From the NCBI GenBank assembly GCA_036260255.1, contig DATAAF010000025.1, positions 1 to 49,702 on the forward strand: 49,702 bases of DNA. The letters run 5' to 3'. Below are positions 7,890 to 17,042 of this stretch, piece after piece. The notes beneath the pieces are model-generated. The model was not told the origin of the DNA. It did not search any database and saw nothing but the letters and a program-made list of their open reading frames with translations. The position numbers and the translations under genes were made by a program. The stretch is from DASZJY01 sp036260255. GTDB taxonomy: Bacteria > Actinomycetota > Acidimicrobiia > Acidimicrobiales > AC-14. Position 1 is the stretch's first letter. Every line of letters starts with the position of its first letter.

Positions 7890-8621
7890 CTACTCAGCGC
7901 CGGCGCCGACCAACGGCTCAGCCAGGTCGGCGAACGAGCAGAGCCGGATGCCGAGCCGCCCGAGGGCCGTGCGCACGCGGGGGTCGCAGAGGGTCGCCAC
8001 CTCAGCGGCCCGCTCCGCGCCGTAGGTGCTGTCCAGGCCCTCGGGGTCGCCGGGGTGGCAGCCCAGTTCGGTGACCCCCGCGGGCAGGCTCTCGAGCAGG
8101 TCGACCAGCCGGTCCACGGTGATGGCGTCGGGGTAGGGCTGGCCCCGGCCGTCCTGGCCGTAGAAGTCCCCTCGGTGGTGGATGCCGGCGTCGTAGTGGC
8201 GGACGGGGACGCCGAGGCGCCGGCCGGCCCGGCGCAGCGCCGAGCGGACGGGCTCGTGGCGGTGGACGTGCTGGTGGGAGTCGAGGTGGGTTGGCCCCCG
8301 CCCGACCAGGCGGCCAAAGGTCTCGAGCTGGCGGGCGACCTCGCCCTCCACCGCCTCGCCGTCGTGCGTGTCGACGACCTCGTAACGAGCCCGCCATTCG
8401 CCGCCGGCGTACTCCCATTCGCCCAGGTCGAGGTGGAGTCCGAGGCTCAGGGCGGGGTGGGCCCGGGCGTAGGCCGCCGCCTTCTCGGCCGCCGCCCACC
8501 GCACCATGAGGGTGGCAGCGGTGACGATGCCGTCCTCGTGGGCCCGCACCACGCCCCGGTTGACGCCGGGCGACTGGCCGAAGTCGTCGGCGTTGACGAT
8601 CAGGCGGCGCGGCGCCGTCAC
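7890..8621 (-). CDS. ChbG/YdjC (HpnK) family carbohydrate deacetylase
   Basis: A 243-residue metal-dependent N-acetyl deacetylase fold. The metal-binding Asp motif is LIVNADDFGQSPGVNRGV, the His motif THLDSHQHVHRH, and ELGCHPGDPEG follows. Family members remove acetyl groups from chito-oligosaccharides or hopanoid-linked N-acetylglucosamine. Its start GTG (8621) overlaps the TGA of the kinase-like gene (GTGA), so it is translationally coupled to the glycan cluster, which suggests deacetylation of an amino sugar in that glycan. The exact substrate is an inference. Confidence 0.85.
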   Translation of the reverse strand: MTAPRRLIVNADDFGQSPGVNRGVVRAHEDGIVTAATLMVRWAAAEKAAAYARAHPALSLGLHLDLGEWEYAGGEWRARYEVVDTHDGEAVEGEVARQLETFGRLVGRGPTHLDSHQHVHRHEPVRSALRRAGRRLGVPVRHYDAGIHHRGDFYGQDGRGQPYPDAITVDRLVDLLESLPAGVTELGCHPGDPEGLDSTYGAERAAEVATLCDPRVRTALGRLGIRLCSFADLAEPLVGAGAE

Positions 8622-9616
8622 GTGAGGCCCAGCCGTTCGCCGATGGCCAGCGCCTCGGCCACCCGGTCGCGGGCGTGCTCCGGCGGTGGCGTCCAGTCCG
8701 GCGACCACCCGAGCCACTGCAGGGCGTAGTGGAGACGGCAGCAGTCGACCAGGACGGCGAGCTCGTCGACGCTCGCGCCCAGCTCGTCGAGATAGGCGCC
8801 GACGAGCTCGTCCTGGGTGGCGCCCTGCCAGCCGTCGGTGAGGGCGGCGAGGTCGAGCAGGGGGCAGCCGACCCCCGCCATCTCCCAGTCGACGGGCCAC
8901 ACCTGCACGCCCGCCGCGGTGGCGCCGACCAGCACGTTCGAGGGATACAGCTCGCCGTGCACGAGCTGCTGCGGCACCGACGTGAGCCGGTCCACCACCT
9001 CGCCGTATCTGCGGGCGAGCTGCTCCAGGCGGTGCTGCTCGTCGGCCCCGGCGCCCCGGACGGCGGCCACCTCGAGGGCTCGCCGGGGCCACAGCCCGAG
9101 CAGCTCGGGCCCGTAGCGGAGCAGATGGGGGTTGCGGCGGACGATCGCCTCTCCCTCCTCGGCGAACGTCAGGTGGAACCGGGCGAGCCAGCGGGCAACC
9201 GACGCCCAGACGGCGGGGTCGCCGACCTGCCACAGCTCGACGCCCGGCACCCGCTCGAGGAGGAGCAGGTGGCGGCCGTAACGTCCGTCGCCGAGCGTGC
9301 CCCAGCAGGCGGCGCCCAGCCCGGTTCCCGGAAGGAGGCTCTCGTAGGTCGTGATGCACCGCCGGGGGTCGTAGAGGAACGCGGGCTTGGTGCGCCGGGC
9401 CTCTCCGAGCAGGCCGTCCCAGGAGAGGTCCTTGAGGATCAGGCGGAGCGCCCGGCCGTCGTCGAGGCGGGCGGTCACCTCCTCCAGCGGGAAGCTGGTG
9501 GCGTAGGCGTACGGGGCGCGGTCCAGGCCGGTCACGCCGACGTCCTCACCGCGGCGGCGGAGGCCCTCGGCCAGGCACCGGGCCACGTCGTCGTCGGTCG
9601 GAGGGGCGAGCGTCAC
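8618..9616 (-). CDS. APH-like phosphotransferase (small-molecule kinase)
   Basis: A 332-residue protein with the aminoglycoside/choline-kinase fold. The N-lobe (about 1-130) includes LRLILKDLSWDGL. The catalytic loop reads LVHGELYPSNVLV and the metal loop VDWEMAGVG. The usual HGD catalytic Asp is replaced by Glu in HGELYPSN. Start GTG 9616 and stop TGA 8618 both overlap neighbours by 4 nt. In this setting it more probably phosphorylates a sugar, alcohol or lipid precursor than an antibiotic. Function is otherwise unknown. Confidence 0.75.
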   Translation of the reverse strand: MTLAPPTDDDVARCLAEGLRRRGEDVGVTGLDRAPYAYATSFPLEEVTARLDDGRALRLILKDLSWDGLLGEARRTKPAFLYDPRRCITTYESLLPGTGLGAACWGTLGDGRYGRHLLLLERVPGVELWQVGDPAVWASVARWLARFHLTFAEEGEAIVRRNPHLLRYGPELLGLWPRRALEVAAVRGAGADEQHRLEQLARRYGEVVDRLTSVPQQLVHGELYPSNVLVGATAAGVQVWPVDWEMAGVGCPLLDLAALTDGWQGATQDELVGAYLDELGASVDELAVLVDCCRLHYALQWLGWSPDWTPPPEHARDRVAEALAIGERLGLT

Positions 9617-10755
9617 GGGGTCGAGAGGTGGTCGAGGAGGCGGGAGAGCACCCGGTCGGAGTCGAGGTGCTCCTCGGCCAGCGCCCGCGCCGCCCGCCGG
9701 TGCCCGCCGTAGTCGGCGTTCAGGCTCTCGACCGCGGCGACGACGCCCTCCGTGTCGGCGAAGGGCAGGAGCCCTTCGCCCGTGGGCAGGTGGCCCCAGA
9801 ACCCGGTGTCGTGGGCCAGCACCGGGCGACCGGAGGCGAGGTAGCACGCGCTGCGGTCGCTGAACCAGCCGCAGCGGGAGACGACGTAACCCGACTTGGC
9901 CACGCCGAGCTCGGCCCGGGAGCCCTGGACGAAGCGGCGGTAGTCGTCGGGCGTCCCGGCGACGGCGGCGGGATCGACGAGCTCCCACCCGTTGGCTCGC
10001 AGCATCTCGAGGTCCCGCCGTTCGTCGGGATGGATGGCCAGGGCCAGCACGAAGCGCTCCCGGGCTCGCACGGGGACGTCGGCCAGCGCGCGCAGCGAGT
10101 GGGCCTTCTGGCCGTACAGCACGCCGTCGTGCCGGATGGACCCGTACCCGCGGAAGTTGCCGACTGTCGTCAGGGCCCGGTGCTGCTCGCCCGCGGCGAC
10201 CGGCCACTCGTCGAGCACGACCGGAGGCAATGTGGTGATCCACCGCCGCCCGCAGGTCGGCACCGGGCAGCCGTCCATGCCGAGCGACAGCCCCACGGTG
10301 ACGAAGTGAGTGTGCCCGTCGAACCGCATGTCGATGCCCTCGAGGTGGTGCCACAGTTGGTTGAAGGCGGGGTCGAGATCCAGGTAGGCCCGCACCGGCA
10401 CCGGGTCGAGCAGCGCCTCGTCGGCGAGCATGCCGGAGACGTTGAGGAGGACGTCGGCCTCCAGCGCTCGCCGCCGCAGCTGCCCGCGGTCGAGCCCGGC
10501 GGTCGCTCCCGATCGGCGGTCGAGCAGCGCCCAGTCGTCGTCGAGGCCGACCGATGCCATGACCTTCTCGCCGTACGACGCCATCGCCGAGTCGGCGAGG
10601 GCGACGCCCGGTGGGGGGTCGACAGGCTCGACCAACGTCACCCGGTGGCCGAGGCGGCGCAGCCCGAGGAGGTACTGCAGGACCGCCCACGTGGCCCCGC
10701 CCTGGCGGGGGACGCCTGCCACCATGCCGCTGACGATGACGCCGAGGCCGCTCAG
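9613..10755 (-). CDS. GT-B glycosyltransferase, paralogue 1 of 4
   Basis: About 380 residues. It shares a whole-length pattern with the genes at 15882, 17039 and 20090: an N-terminal QGGATWAVLQYLLGLRRLGH helix, a YLDLDPAFNQLWHHLE segment, CPVPTCGRRW, PPVVLDEWP, and a C-terminal block YRRFVQGSRAELGVAKSGYV then CGWFSDRSACYLASGRPVL and DTGFWGHLPTGEGLLPF. The last block resembles the nucleotide-sugar site of CgeB-like GT-B enzymes. The only start that keeps the whole N-domain is CTG 10755, overlapping the TGA of the methyltransferase gene (CTGA); an ATG at 10725 is the alternative. Donor and acceptor are unknown. Confidence 0.72.
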   Translation of the reverse strand: MSGLGVIVSGMVAGVPRQGGATWAVLQYLLGLRRLGHRVTLVEPVDPPPGVALADSAMASYGEKVMASVGLDDDWALLDRRSGATAGLDRGQLRRRALEADVLLNVSGMLADEALLDPVPVRAYLDLDPAFNQLWHHLEGIDMRFDGHTHFVTVGLSLGMDGCPVPTCGRRWITTLPPVVLDEWPVAAGEQHRALTTVGNFRGYGSIRHDGVLYGQKAHSLRALADVPVRARERFVLALAIHPDERRDLEMLRANGWELVDPAAVAGTPDDYRRFVQGSRAELGVAKSGYVVSRCGWFSDRSACYLASGRPVLAHDTGFWGHLPTGEGLLPFADTEGVVAAVESLNADYGGHRRAARALAEEHLDSDRVLSRLLDHLSTP

Positions 10756-11399
10756 GACGGCTCCTTGGTCATGAGCGACAGGAGGATCTCGAACTCCACG
10801 CCGCCCTTCGGGCCGCGCATCGTCTCCTCCACCTCCACGCGGTAGCCGGCGTTGGCGAAGAGGTCTCGGTAGGTGTCGACCAGCCACCTGCTCATGAGGC
10901 CGTTGTCGGGGCCGTAGGTGTTGACGAGCAGCAGCCGGCCCCGCGGCATTGTCGCCTCGTGCAGGCTGTGGGCCAGCCAGCCCACGTCGAACATCGGGTA
11001 CAGCCAGCCGAGGTAGTACGCCGTCTCGGCCAGGACGACCAGGTCCCAGGGGCCGTCCGCCTCGGCGTCCAGCTCCATGAGGTCGCCCACCCGCAGCTCG
11101 ACGTGGCCCATCGGGGCCAGCAACTCCCGGGCGCGCGCCACGGCGCTCGGCGCCACGTCGACGGCCAGCAGCCGGTCGCACGAGCGGGCGAGGTGGCGGG
11201 TGAAGGACCCGGCGCCGCACCCGAGCTCCAGCGCTCGCCCATAGCGGCGGTCGGCGAGCAGCGCCAGCTGGCGTGCGTACCGGCGCTGGTCGAGGTCGGA
11301 CGTCTCCAGGTCCCAGGGGTCGCTCTGCGCCCACAGCCCCTCGAAGAACGCCGTGGCCTCCCGTGCGGCGGAGATTCGGTCGTGGCCGCGCCGCGTCAC
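10752..11399 (-). CDS. NodS-like SAM-dependent methyltransferase
   Basis: A 215-residue class I methyltransferase. The upstream signature FFEGLWAQSDPWDLETSDLD and the SAM loop ALELGCGAGSFTRHLA are followed by LLAVDVAPSAVARARELL and LVVLAETAYYLGW. This matches the nodulation protein S (NodS) type, which N-methylates amino sugars of chito-oligosaccharides. Start GTG 11399 overlaps the preceding stop (GTGA), and its own TGA overlaps the next start (CTGA). Together with the ChbG-type deacetylase it hints that an amino sugar in the product is deacetylated and N-methylated, as in Nod factors, although this is inference. Confidence 0.8.
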   Translation of the reverse strand: MTRRGHDRISAAREATAFFEGLWAQSDPWDLETSDLDQRRYARQLALLADRRYGRALELGCGAGSFTRHLARSCDRLLAVDVAPSAVARARELLAPMGHVELRVGDLMELDAEADGPWDLVVLAETAYYLGWLYPMFDVGWLAHSLHEATMPRGRLLLVNTYGPDNGLMSRWLVDTYRDLFANAGYRVEVEETMRGPKGGVEFEILLSLMTKEPS

Positions 11400-12007
11400 G
11401 CCGGCCCCGGCAAGGTGTCGGCGGGGGCCAGGTGCACCAGCGCGCTGACGCCGGGCCCCACGTCGGTGACCAGGTGGTACCGGGTCGCCAGGTGCCGCCG
11501 GAACCCGGCGTAGTGGTCGAGCCACCACGACGACGACTCCGGGACGAGCAGGTAACGCGCCCCTCGTTGCCGCGCTTCCTCCAGCAGCCGGATGGCGGCG
11601 TCGCTGTCGGCGGGGTGGTGGCCGGCGTAGACGCCCTCGTCGGTCTGGGGGAAGTGCCACCCCACGTGGCCGGGAAGTGAGATGAGGTCGTCGTCGCCCC
11701 GGCTGACGACGGCGACGGGGCCGGCACCGGCGGGGAGCGTCGACGCCAGCGCCCGGTGGACGAGCTCCACCTCGCCGGCGCGGGCCTGCTCCGTGCTCGC
11801 CCGCTCGAGCTCCTCGGTCTTCTGGCGCAGCTCCCTCTCGGCCCGGGCCAGGCGCCGCTCGGCCGACGCCCTGGCCCGGCGCTCCTCGTCGAGCTGGACG
11901 AGCACCTCCGTGGCCTGACGCAGCCGCCGCCGGCGGTGGGAGAGGAGGACGGCGGTCAGGCCGACGGCCGTGGCCGCCAGCCCCAGCAACACGAGGGCGG
12001 CCGTCAC
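11396..12007 (-). CDS. Membrane-anchored coiled-coil protein with glycan-cluster domain
   Basis: A 203-residue protein: one N-terminal transmembrane helix (about residues 2-21, ALVLLGLAATAVGLTAVLL), a highly charged coiled coil (about 25-70) and a C-terminal domain (about 80-200). That domain also occurs at the C-terminus of the GT2 gene at 18169; shared landmarks are SRGDD/SRGDE, GARYLLVP/GATHLLVP, WWLDHY/WWLTHYP and RRHL. The domain is not one I can name. Start GTG 12007 overlaps the preceding stop. A role as a scaffold or carrier at the membrane is possible but unproven. Confidence 0.65.
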   Translation of the reverse strand: MTAALVLLGLAATAVGLTAVLLSHRRRRLRQATEVLVQLDEERRARASAERRLARAERELRQKTEELERASTEQARAGEVELVHRALASTLPAGAGPVAVVSRGDDDLISLPGHVGWHFPQTDEGVYAGHHPADSDAAIRLLEEARQRGARYLLVPESSSWWLDHYAGFRRHLATRYHLVTDVGPGVSALVHLAPADTLPGPA

Positions 12008-15000
12008 GCCGCACCTGCCGTGGCCAGGCCGGCGTCGACGAGCTGCAGGACCTGCTCCACCCGCCGGGACCACGAGTGCTCCTCCAGCAGCGTCCGGTGC
12101 TCGCTTTCCACGGACGGCCCCCGTCCCTCCCGCAGCGCCTCCTCCACCCGCTCGACGAACTCCTCGGGGTCACCGGCGACGCGCACGAGCGAGCGCATCT
12201 CGTCGATGTTGCTGACGGCGGTCGAGACGACAGGCAGGTTGGCGGCGCTGTAGACGAAGACTTTGAGCGGGTTCATGATGCGCGTCATGTCGTCGTCGAC
12301 GTGGGGGACGATCCCGACGTCGAACGCCTGCAGGTACGCCTGGAGCTTGTCGTACGGGCGCACTCCGAGGAGGTGCACGTTCTCGAGCGCCCCGAGCTGC
12401 AGGACGTCGCGGTTGAGGTGGGCCGAACCGATGAGGACGAGATGCCACTCGGGGCGGGCCCCGGCGACGTGCTCCAGGAGGTCGATGTCGATCCGGGACG
12501 AGAGGTTGCCGACGTAGCCGATGAGCGGCCCCCGCAGCTTCCGGATGTCCCTGGGCCGGCGCAGCCGCCGGGGCGGGCCGGAGGGCACCTCGCAGGCGTT
12601 GGGCACAACGTGGATGCCGGCGGCGAACTCCTCCATCGAGCGCTTGACCGCCTCGCAGTTGGCGATCACCACGTCGCTCAGGCCGAGGACCTCGGCGTAG
12701 TTGTCGCTCAGGCGCTTCCTCTGCCCCTCACCCGACCACTTGCGGGTGTCGTCGACGACGTCGGCCACGACCAGGTCGGGGGCGAAACGCCGCACGAACG
12801 CCGGGAACTCGCCGTGGGTGGGATAGGCCCAGAACACCAGGGGGTGCGAGCCGACGCCGTTGCGGGCGAGCACGTCGGCCACCCACGCCGCGTAGTCGGC
12901 CCGCGGGGGGACGAGGCGGCGCAGCCGGCCGCCGGGCTCGTCCGCCCCACCCCTGTGCACGAACGTGTGGGCGCTCACCTTGGGGTGGGGGCGCGTCCCT
13001 CTCAGCCGCCGCACCGTCTGCTTCACGACGAGGGACGACTGGCTGTACGCGTCGCCCCGGCCGTCCCGCCACCGGGTGACGAGCGCGGGGACGGAGACGG
13101 CGTCGTCGAAGTGGACGATGCGGCGAACCCGGGGCGACGCCGCCAGGTACTTCACGAGCATGTCGGGACGGCGGCCGTAGATACCGCTGTCGTTCTGTCG
13201 CCAGAACATCACGATGTCGAGGCGGTCGTCGGGGGAACGGCGGGGGCGGGGCCGGGGCCGCGGGACGACCTCGGCGCGGGGAGGTGCGGGATCGGCGACC
13301 GCCCCTCTGGCGCCGGCGGGGGGCGCGACGGCGGCGTCCACCGCCGGCGGCGCGAACAGCGACCGCTGGAAGGAGACCGCCGCCGCCAGGTCGGACGGGG
13401 CGGTGGTGCCGCCGCGGGCCGCCGCCTTGGCCAGGACCTCCTCGAGCCTGGGCCTCACCGCCGCGTAGCTGAAGCGCCGCAGGAAGACCTCCCGCCCCCG
13501 GCGTGCCTGCCCGGCGCGTACCGAGGGGTCGGCCAGCACCGCCTCCAGGACCTCGGCCAGGTCGTCGCCGCCGACGGGCAGCAGGGCGCCCTCGTCGATC
13601 AGCGGCAGCAGCGGGGCGGTCGGAGTGGCCAGGCAGGGGATCCCCATGGCCAGGGCGTCGGTGACCTTGGCCGGCATCTGCCAGCGGGCCATCTCGCTGT
13701 CCGGGTCCTGTAGGACGCAGACGGCGTCGGCGGCGGCGAGCAGCTGCGGCAGCTGCGAGAACGGTTGGGGCGCCAGCGGGTGGATCCATCGCTCGTAGCC
13801 GGCCAGCAGCGACTTCATCTCGTCGAGCTCCCGGGTCGCCAGCACGCACAGGCGGTTCCGCGGGTCGCCGATCCGCTCCAGGGCGGCGGCGACCTGCTGG
13901 ATCCCCTTGTGGCGGCGCGGGGTGCCGGCGAACAGCACCACCCGCTCACCCGCCTTCACGCCCAGGCGGGCTCCGGCCTCCTCGCGGTCGTACCGGTCGG
14001 GGTCGAAGACCGTCTCGTCCCGGGCGTGGGGGATGACCACCCCGCCGTAGCGAGCGGCGAGAGGGACGTTGGACACGGTGACCCCGTCGGCCAGGCGCAC
14101 GGCCCACTCGGAGAAGCTCGTCCAGATCCTCCCCTGAGGACGCAGCAGGTCGGGATGGCTCCGGAGGCCGGGCAGCTCCCCCAGCGGGATGCCGCCGCCG
14201 CTCCCGACGAAGCTCAGCTCGAGGTCGTCGCAGTCGACGGCCAGCCCCCGGCCGCGGTCGCACCTCGCCAGCATCCCGACTCCGAGGCCCGGCAGCCGAG
14301 GCTTCACCGCGTAGACGACCTCGGCGGTCAGCTCGGCGGCCATCCGCTCCATGGTCCCGAAGTACTCGGGGAAGCGGCCTCCCGGGTAGCGGCGGAGAGG
14401 GATGGCCGAGTCACGGAGGGGGCGCCAGACCTCGCTCCCGAACTCGGGGAAGTGCGACCCGACGATCTCCACGTCGTGGCGGCCGGCGAGCATGTCGGCC
14501 AGCAGGTGCGCACGTCCCAGCGCGTTGTGGCCGAGGTCCCAGGACACGACCGCGACCGAGAGCCTCCTCGTCGTTGCCGCCGCCGGCCTCTCCGGCGGAG
14601 TCGGCTCGCGGACGGTGACCGCCGGCGGCTCGGCCCGGTCCTCGACCTCGGCCTGCGAGGCGCTCAGGCGGCGGCGCAGGTCGCCGATCGTCGAGCCCAG
14701 GGCATCGAGAACCGAGGGAAGGAGCCGCTCGAGCCGGTCCGGGCCCAAGTCGGAGCGTGCAGGCGGGCGAGCGCCGATGCCCGCTCGGACGAGGACGTCG
14801 GCGATGCGGTCCCAGTGCCGGTCGAGGAGCGGGGCGGCCGCGTCCCGGAAGCCGGCCTCACCGCCGGCGCGTAGGAGGGCGGGAGAGGCGAGGGCCTCGG
14901 CGTCGGCCCATGCCGGCAGCGCCTGGTCCAGCCGGCCGAACTGCTCGCAGAACCCCGACCACTTCGCCGTCGCCGGGCCGCTGCCGACCACCCGGGCGGG

Positions 15001-15885
15001 CACGCCGAACGCCACCGCGGTGATCGCCCCGTGCATGCTCGAGCCCAGGTAGCCATCCGCGCGGGCGATGGCGGCGGCCAGCGTGCGGATCCCCTCGGCC
15101 GCCGGGACGACGAGCGGCGCCGTCTCCATGACCCCGCCGACCCGCTCGGCCAGGACGTCGTCGCCGTGGCAGGGGCCGAGAGGGACGAGCACCACCGTCG
15201 CCTCCAGGCGGCGCGCGATCGAGTCAAGGCGGGCGGCCAGGGAGCGGGCCGGCTCGTCGACGTAGCGGGAGCTCAGGTGGACGGCGACCGTGCGCTCGGG
15301 TGCCGGGCGCCCAGCGGCCGACCACAGGTCCCGGTGGGCGGCGTCGATATCGGGCTCGCTCCAGAGGCCGGCCACGTCGAGCCCCGGGTCGGGCACGATC
15401 TCGATGCCCGACGCCACGCCGGCGGCCGCCAGCTCCCGTGCGCTGCCACGGTCCCGGACGCTGAGGTAGTCGGCGACCTCGGTCGCCTCCCTGACCAGGG
15501 CCGCCTCGGCCGGCCCGAGCCGGGCGCCGACGCCCACCGCGTTCCAGCACAGGGGGACGGCCCGCCTCGCCGCCGCGACCGACCCGCCGAACCACAGCCT
15601 GGGGTAGGCGGTGTAGCCCCGCGTCCCGCCGGTGTCGTACCAGTCGTGGTTCCAGGGCTTGGCGTGGACGAGGTTGCCGCCGCCGAGGACCACCGCGTCG
15701 ACGTCGTGGTCGGGGAGGAGGTCGACGTCGAGGGTCGGCGCCGTGTCCTTCCAGACCGCGGGGGCCTGGAGGGGGGAGTAGCAGGTGACCTCGGCGATCC
15801 CCTCGAGCCGGGCCCGGACGATCTCGGGGAACAGCAGGTCGCCGTAGTTGGCGATGTCGAACGTGCCGAGGAGGGCGACTCTCAT
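12004..15885 (-). CDS. Polysaccharide pyruvyltransferase-GT4-GT4 fusion
   Basis: A 1293-residue three-enzyme fusion. Residues about 1-370 are a polysaccharide pyruvyl transferase domain (GTFDIANYGDLLFPEIV, VVLGGGNLVH, YLGSSMHGAITAVAFGVPA), which adds a pyruvate ketal from PEP. Residues about 440-840 form a GT4-type glycosyltransferase (VVSWDLGHNALGRAHLLADM, VLFAGTPRRHKGIQQVAAAL, ADAVCVLQDPDSEMARWQMP). Residues about 910-1285 form a second GT4-type domain (MFWRQNDSGIYGRRPDMLVK, LIGYVGNLSSRIDIDLLEHV, IMNPLKVFVYSAANLPVVST). The linkers are Ala/Pro/Arg-rich. The reading frame is unbroken. ATG 15885 overlaps the preceding stop (ATGA). Confidence 0.85.
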   Translation of the reverse strand: MRVALLGTFDIANYGDLLFPEIVRARLEGIAEVTCYSPLQAPAVWKDTAPTLDVDLLPDHDVDAVVLGGGNLVHAKPWNHDWYDTGGTRGYTAYPRLWFGGSVAAARRAVPLCWNAVGVGARLGPAEAALVREATEVADYLSVRDRGSARELAAAGVASGIEIVPDPGLDVAGLWSEPDIDAAHRDLWSAAGRPAPERTVAVHLSSRYVDEPARSLAARLDSIARRLEATVVLVPLGPCHGDDVLAERVGGVMETAPLVVPAAEGIRTLAAAIARADGYLGSSMHGAITAVAFGVPARVVGSGPATAKWSGFCEQFGRLDQALPAWADAEALASPALLRAGGEAGFRDAAAPLLDRHWDRIADVLVRAGIGARPPARSDLGPDRLERLLPSVLDALGSTIGDLRRRLSASQAEVEDRAEPPAVTVREPTPPERPAAATTRRLSVAVVSWDLGHNALGRAHLLADMLAGRHDVEIVGSHFPEFGSEVWRPLRDSAIPLRRYPGGRFPEYFGTMERMAAELTAEVVYAVKPRLPGLGVGMLARCDRGRGLAVDCDDLELSFVGSGGGIPLGELPGLRSHPDLLRPQGRIWTSFSEWAVRLADGVTVSNVPLAARYGGVVIPHARDETVFDPDRYDREEAGARLGVKAGERVVLFAGTPRRHKGIQQVAAALERIGDPRNRLCVLATRELDEMKSLLAGYERWIHPLAPQPFSQLPQLLAAADAVCVLQDPDSEMARWQMPAKVTDALAMGIPCLATPTAPLLPLIDEGALLPVGGDDLAEVLEAVLADPSVRAGQARRGREVFLRRFSYAAVRPRLEEVLAKAAARGGTTAPSDLAAAVSFQRSLFAPPAVDAAVAPPAGARGAVADPAPPRAEVVPRPRPRPRRSPDDRLDIVMFWRQNDSGIYGRRPDMLVKYLAASPRVRRIVHFDDAVSVPALVTRWRDGRGDAYSQSSLVVKQTVRRLRGTRPHPKVSAHTFVHRGGADEPGGRLRRLVPPRADYAAWVADVLARNGVGSHPLVFWAYPTHGEFPAFVRRFAPDLVVADVVDDTRKWSGEGQRKRLSDNYAEVLGLSDVVIANCEAVKRSMEEFAAGIHVVPNACEVPSGPPRRLRRPRDIRKLRGPLIGYVGNLSSRIDIDLLEHVAGARPEWHLVLIGSAHLNRDVLQLGALENVHLLGVRPYDKLQAYLQAFDVGIVPHVDDDMTRIMNPLKVFVYSAANLPVVSTAVSNIDEMRSLVRVAGDPEEFVERVEEALREGRGPSVESEHRTLLEEHSWSRRVEQVLQLVDAGLATAGAA

Positions 15886-17042
15886 CGGGCCTCGCTCCCG
15901 CGCCGGGGGCGGGCGACGCCCAGCTCGTCACACAGGCGGCCGAGCACCCGGTCGGCGGCGAACCACTCCTCGGCCAGGGCCCGGGCCGCCCGGCAGTGGT
16001 AGCCGTGGTCGGCCAGGATCGCCTCCGCCCCCTCGACCGCCTCGTCGAGGGTCGTGAAGGCGAGCAGGCCCGAGCCCGTCGGGTAGCTCCGGCGGAAACC
16101 GGTGTCCTGCACGAGGGCGGGCCGGCCCGACGCCAGGTAGCGCACCGTGCGGTCGCTGAACCAGCCGCTGGCGGTGTCGACGTAGACCGACTGGGCCACC
16201 GAGAACTCGGCGTCCGAGCCCTGCACGTAGCGGCGGAACGAGGTGGGGTCGGAGGCCACGCCGCCCGGGTCGACCAGGCGCCACCCGTGCTCCTCCAGGG
16301 CGCTGCGATCCTTGGCGTCGGCGGCATGGATCTCGAGGGCGAGCTCGTAGGTGCCCCGGGCGAGGATCGGCAGGGGGAGGAACCGCCGGAACTGATGGGC
16401 CTTCACGCCCAGCACCCGCCCGCCGTGCTCGACCGGCCCGTACGGCCCCCGCCAGCTGCCCACGGTGGTGAACCGCCCGGCGGCAGCCGAGGCGGCCGGC
16501 ACCGCGGGCCAGTCGGACAGCACCACCGGCTGGCGTATGGGTCGCCACGGCCGGCCGTTGGTGGGGACCGAGCAGCCGGCGGTGCCGATGCTCTCGCCGA
16601 CCGTGAACCAGGCGTCGTGGGCGTCGAGGACGGCGGTGCGCGTGCCCGAGCAGTCCCAGATCTGGGTGAAACCCGGGTCGAGGTCGACGAACACCCGGAG
16701 ATCGACCGTGTCCGTCACCTCGGGCAGGACGAGGTGCCCACTGATGTTGACGAGCATCGCCGCCCGGGCGGCCAGGCGGCGGAGCTCGTCCGCTGTGAGC
16801 CCGGCGGCGGTGGTCCCGTCGGGGCGCAGCAGGGTGGACGACCGGCGCAGCCCGATGGCGCTCATCACCCGCTCGAAGTAAGCCTGGGCACCGGGCGGGG
16901 CGGCGGCGTCCAGCTGCTCGACGAAGTGCACGTCGAAGCCGAGCTGGTCGAGGCCCCGGAGCCAGCTCAACCGGGTCCACGTCGCCCCGCCGTTCCACGC
17001 CTTGTTGGCTACGGCTCCGGCCACGACGGCGACGGGCGTCAT
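15882..17042 (-). CDS. GT-B glycosyltransferase, paralogue 2 of 4
   Basis: A 386-residue homologue of the genes at 9613, 17039 and 20090. The N-terminus VAVVAGAVANKAWNGGATW is followed by FVDLDPGFTQIWD, the Cys segment CSVPTNGRPW, and the C-terminal nucleotide-sugar block YRRYVQGSDAEFSVAQSVYV, GWFSDRTVRYLASGRPALVQ and DTGFRRSYPTGSGLLAF. Relative to the others, PTCG is changed to PTNG. ATG 17042 overlaps the upstream TGA and its own TGA overlaps the next ATG. It is presumably cytoplasmic and acts sequentially with its paralogues on one glycan. Confidence 0.75.
   Translation of the reverse strand: MTPVAVVAGAVANKAWNGGATWTRLSWLRGLDQLGFDVHFVEQLDAAAPPGAQAYFERVMSAIGLRRSSTLLRPDGTTAAGLTADELRRLAARAAMLVNISGHLVLPEVTDTVDLRVFVDLDPGFTQIWDCSGTRTAVLDAHDAWFTVGESIGTAGCSVPTNGRPWRPIRQPVVLSDWPAVPAASAAAGRFTTVGSWRGPYGPVEHGGRVLGVKAHQFRRFLPLPILARGTYELALEIHAADAKDRSALEEHGWRLVDPGGVASDPTSFRRYVQGSDAEFSVAQSVYVDTASGWFSDRTVRYLASGRPALVQDTGFRRSYPTGSGLLAFTTLDEAVEGAEAILADHGYHCRAARALAEEWFAADRVLGRLCDELGVARPRRGSEAR

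Noticed and set aside
7850..8317. N-terminal extension of glycerate kinase
   Set aside because: The frame is open upstream of GTG 7849 but encodes Ser/Thr/Ala-rich sequence antisense in character to the deacetylase gene; the kinase family starts at the GTG.
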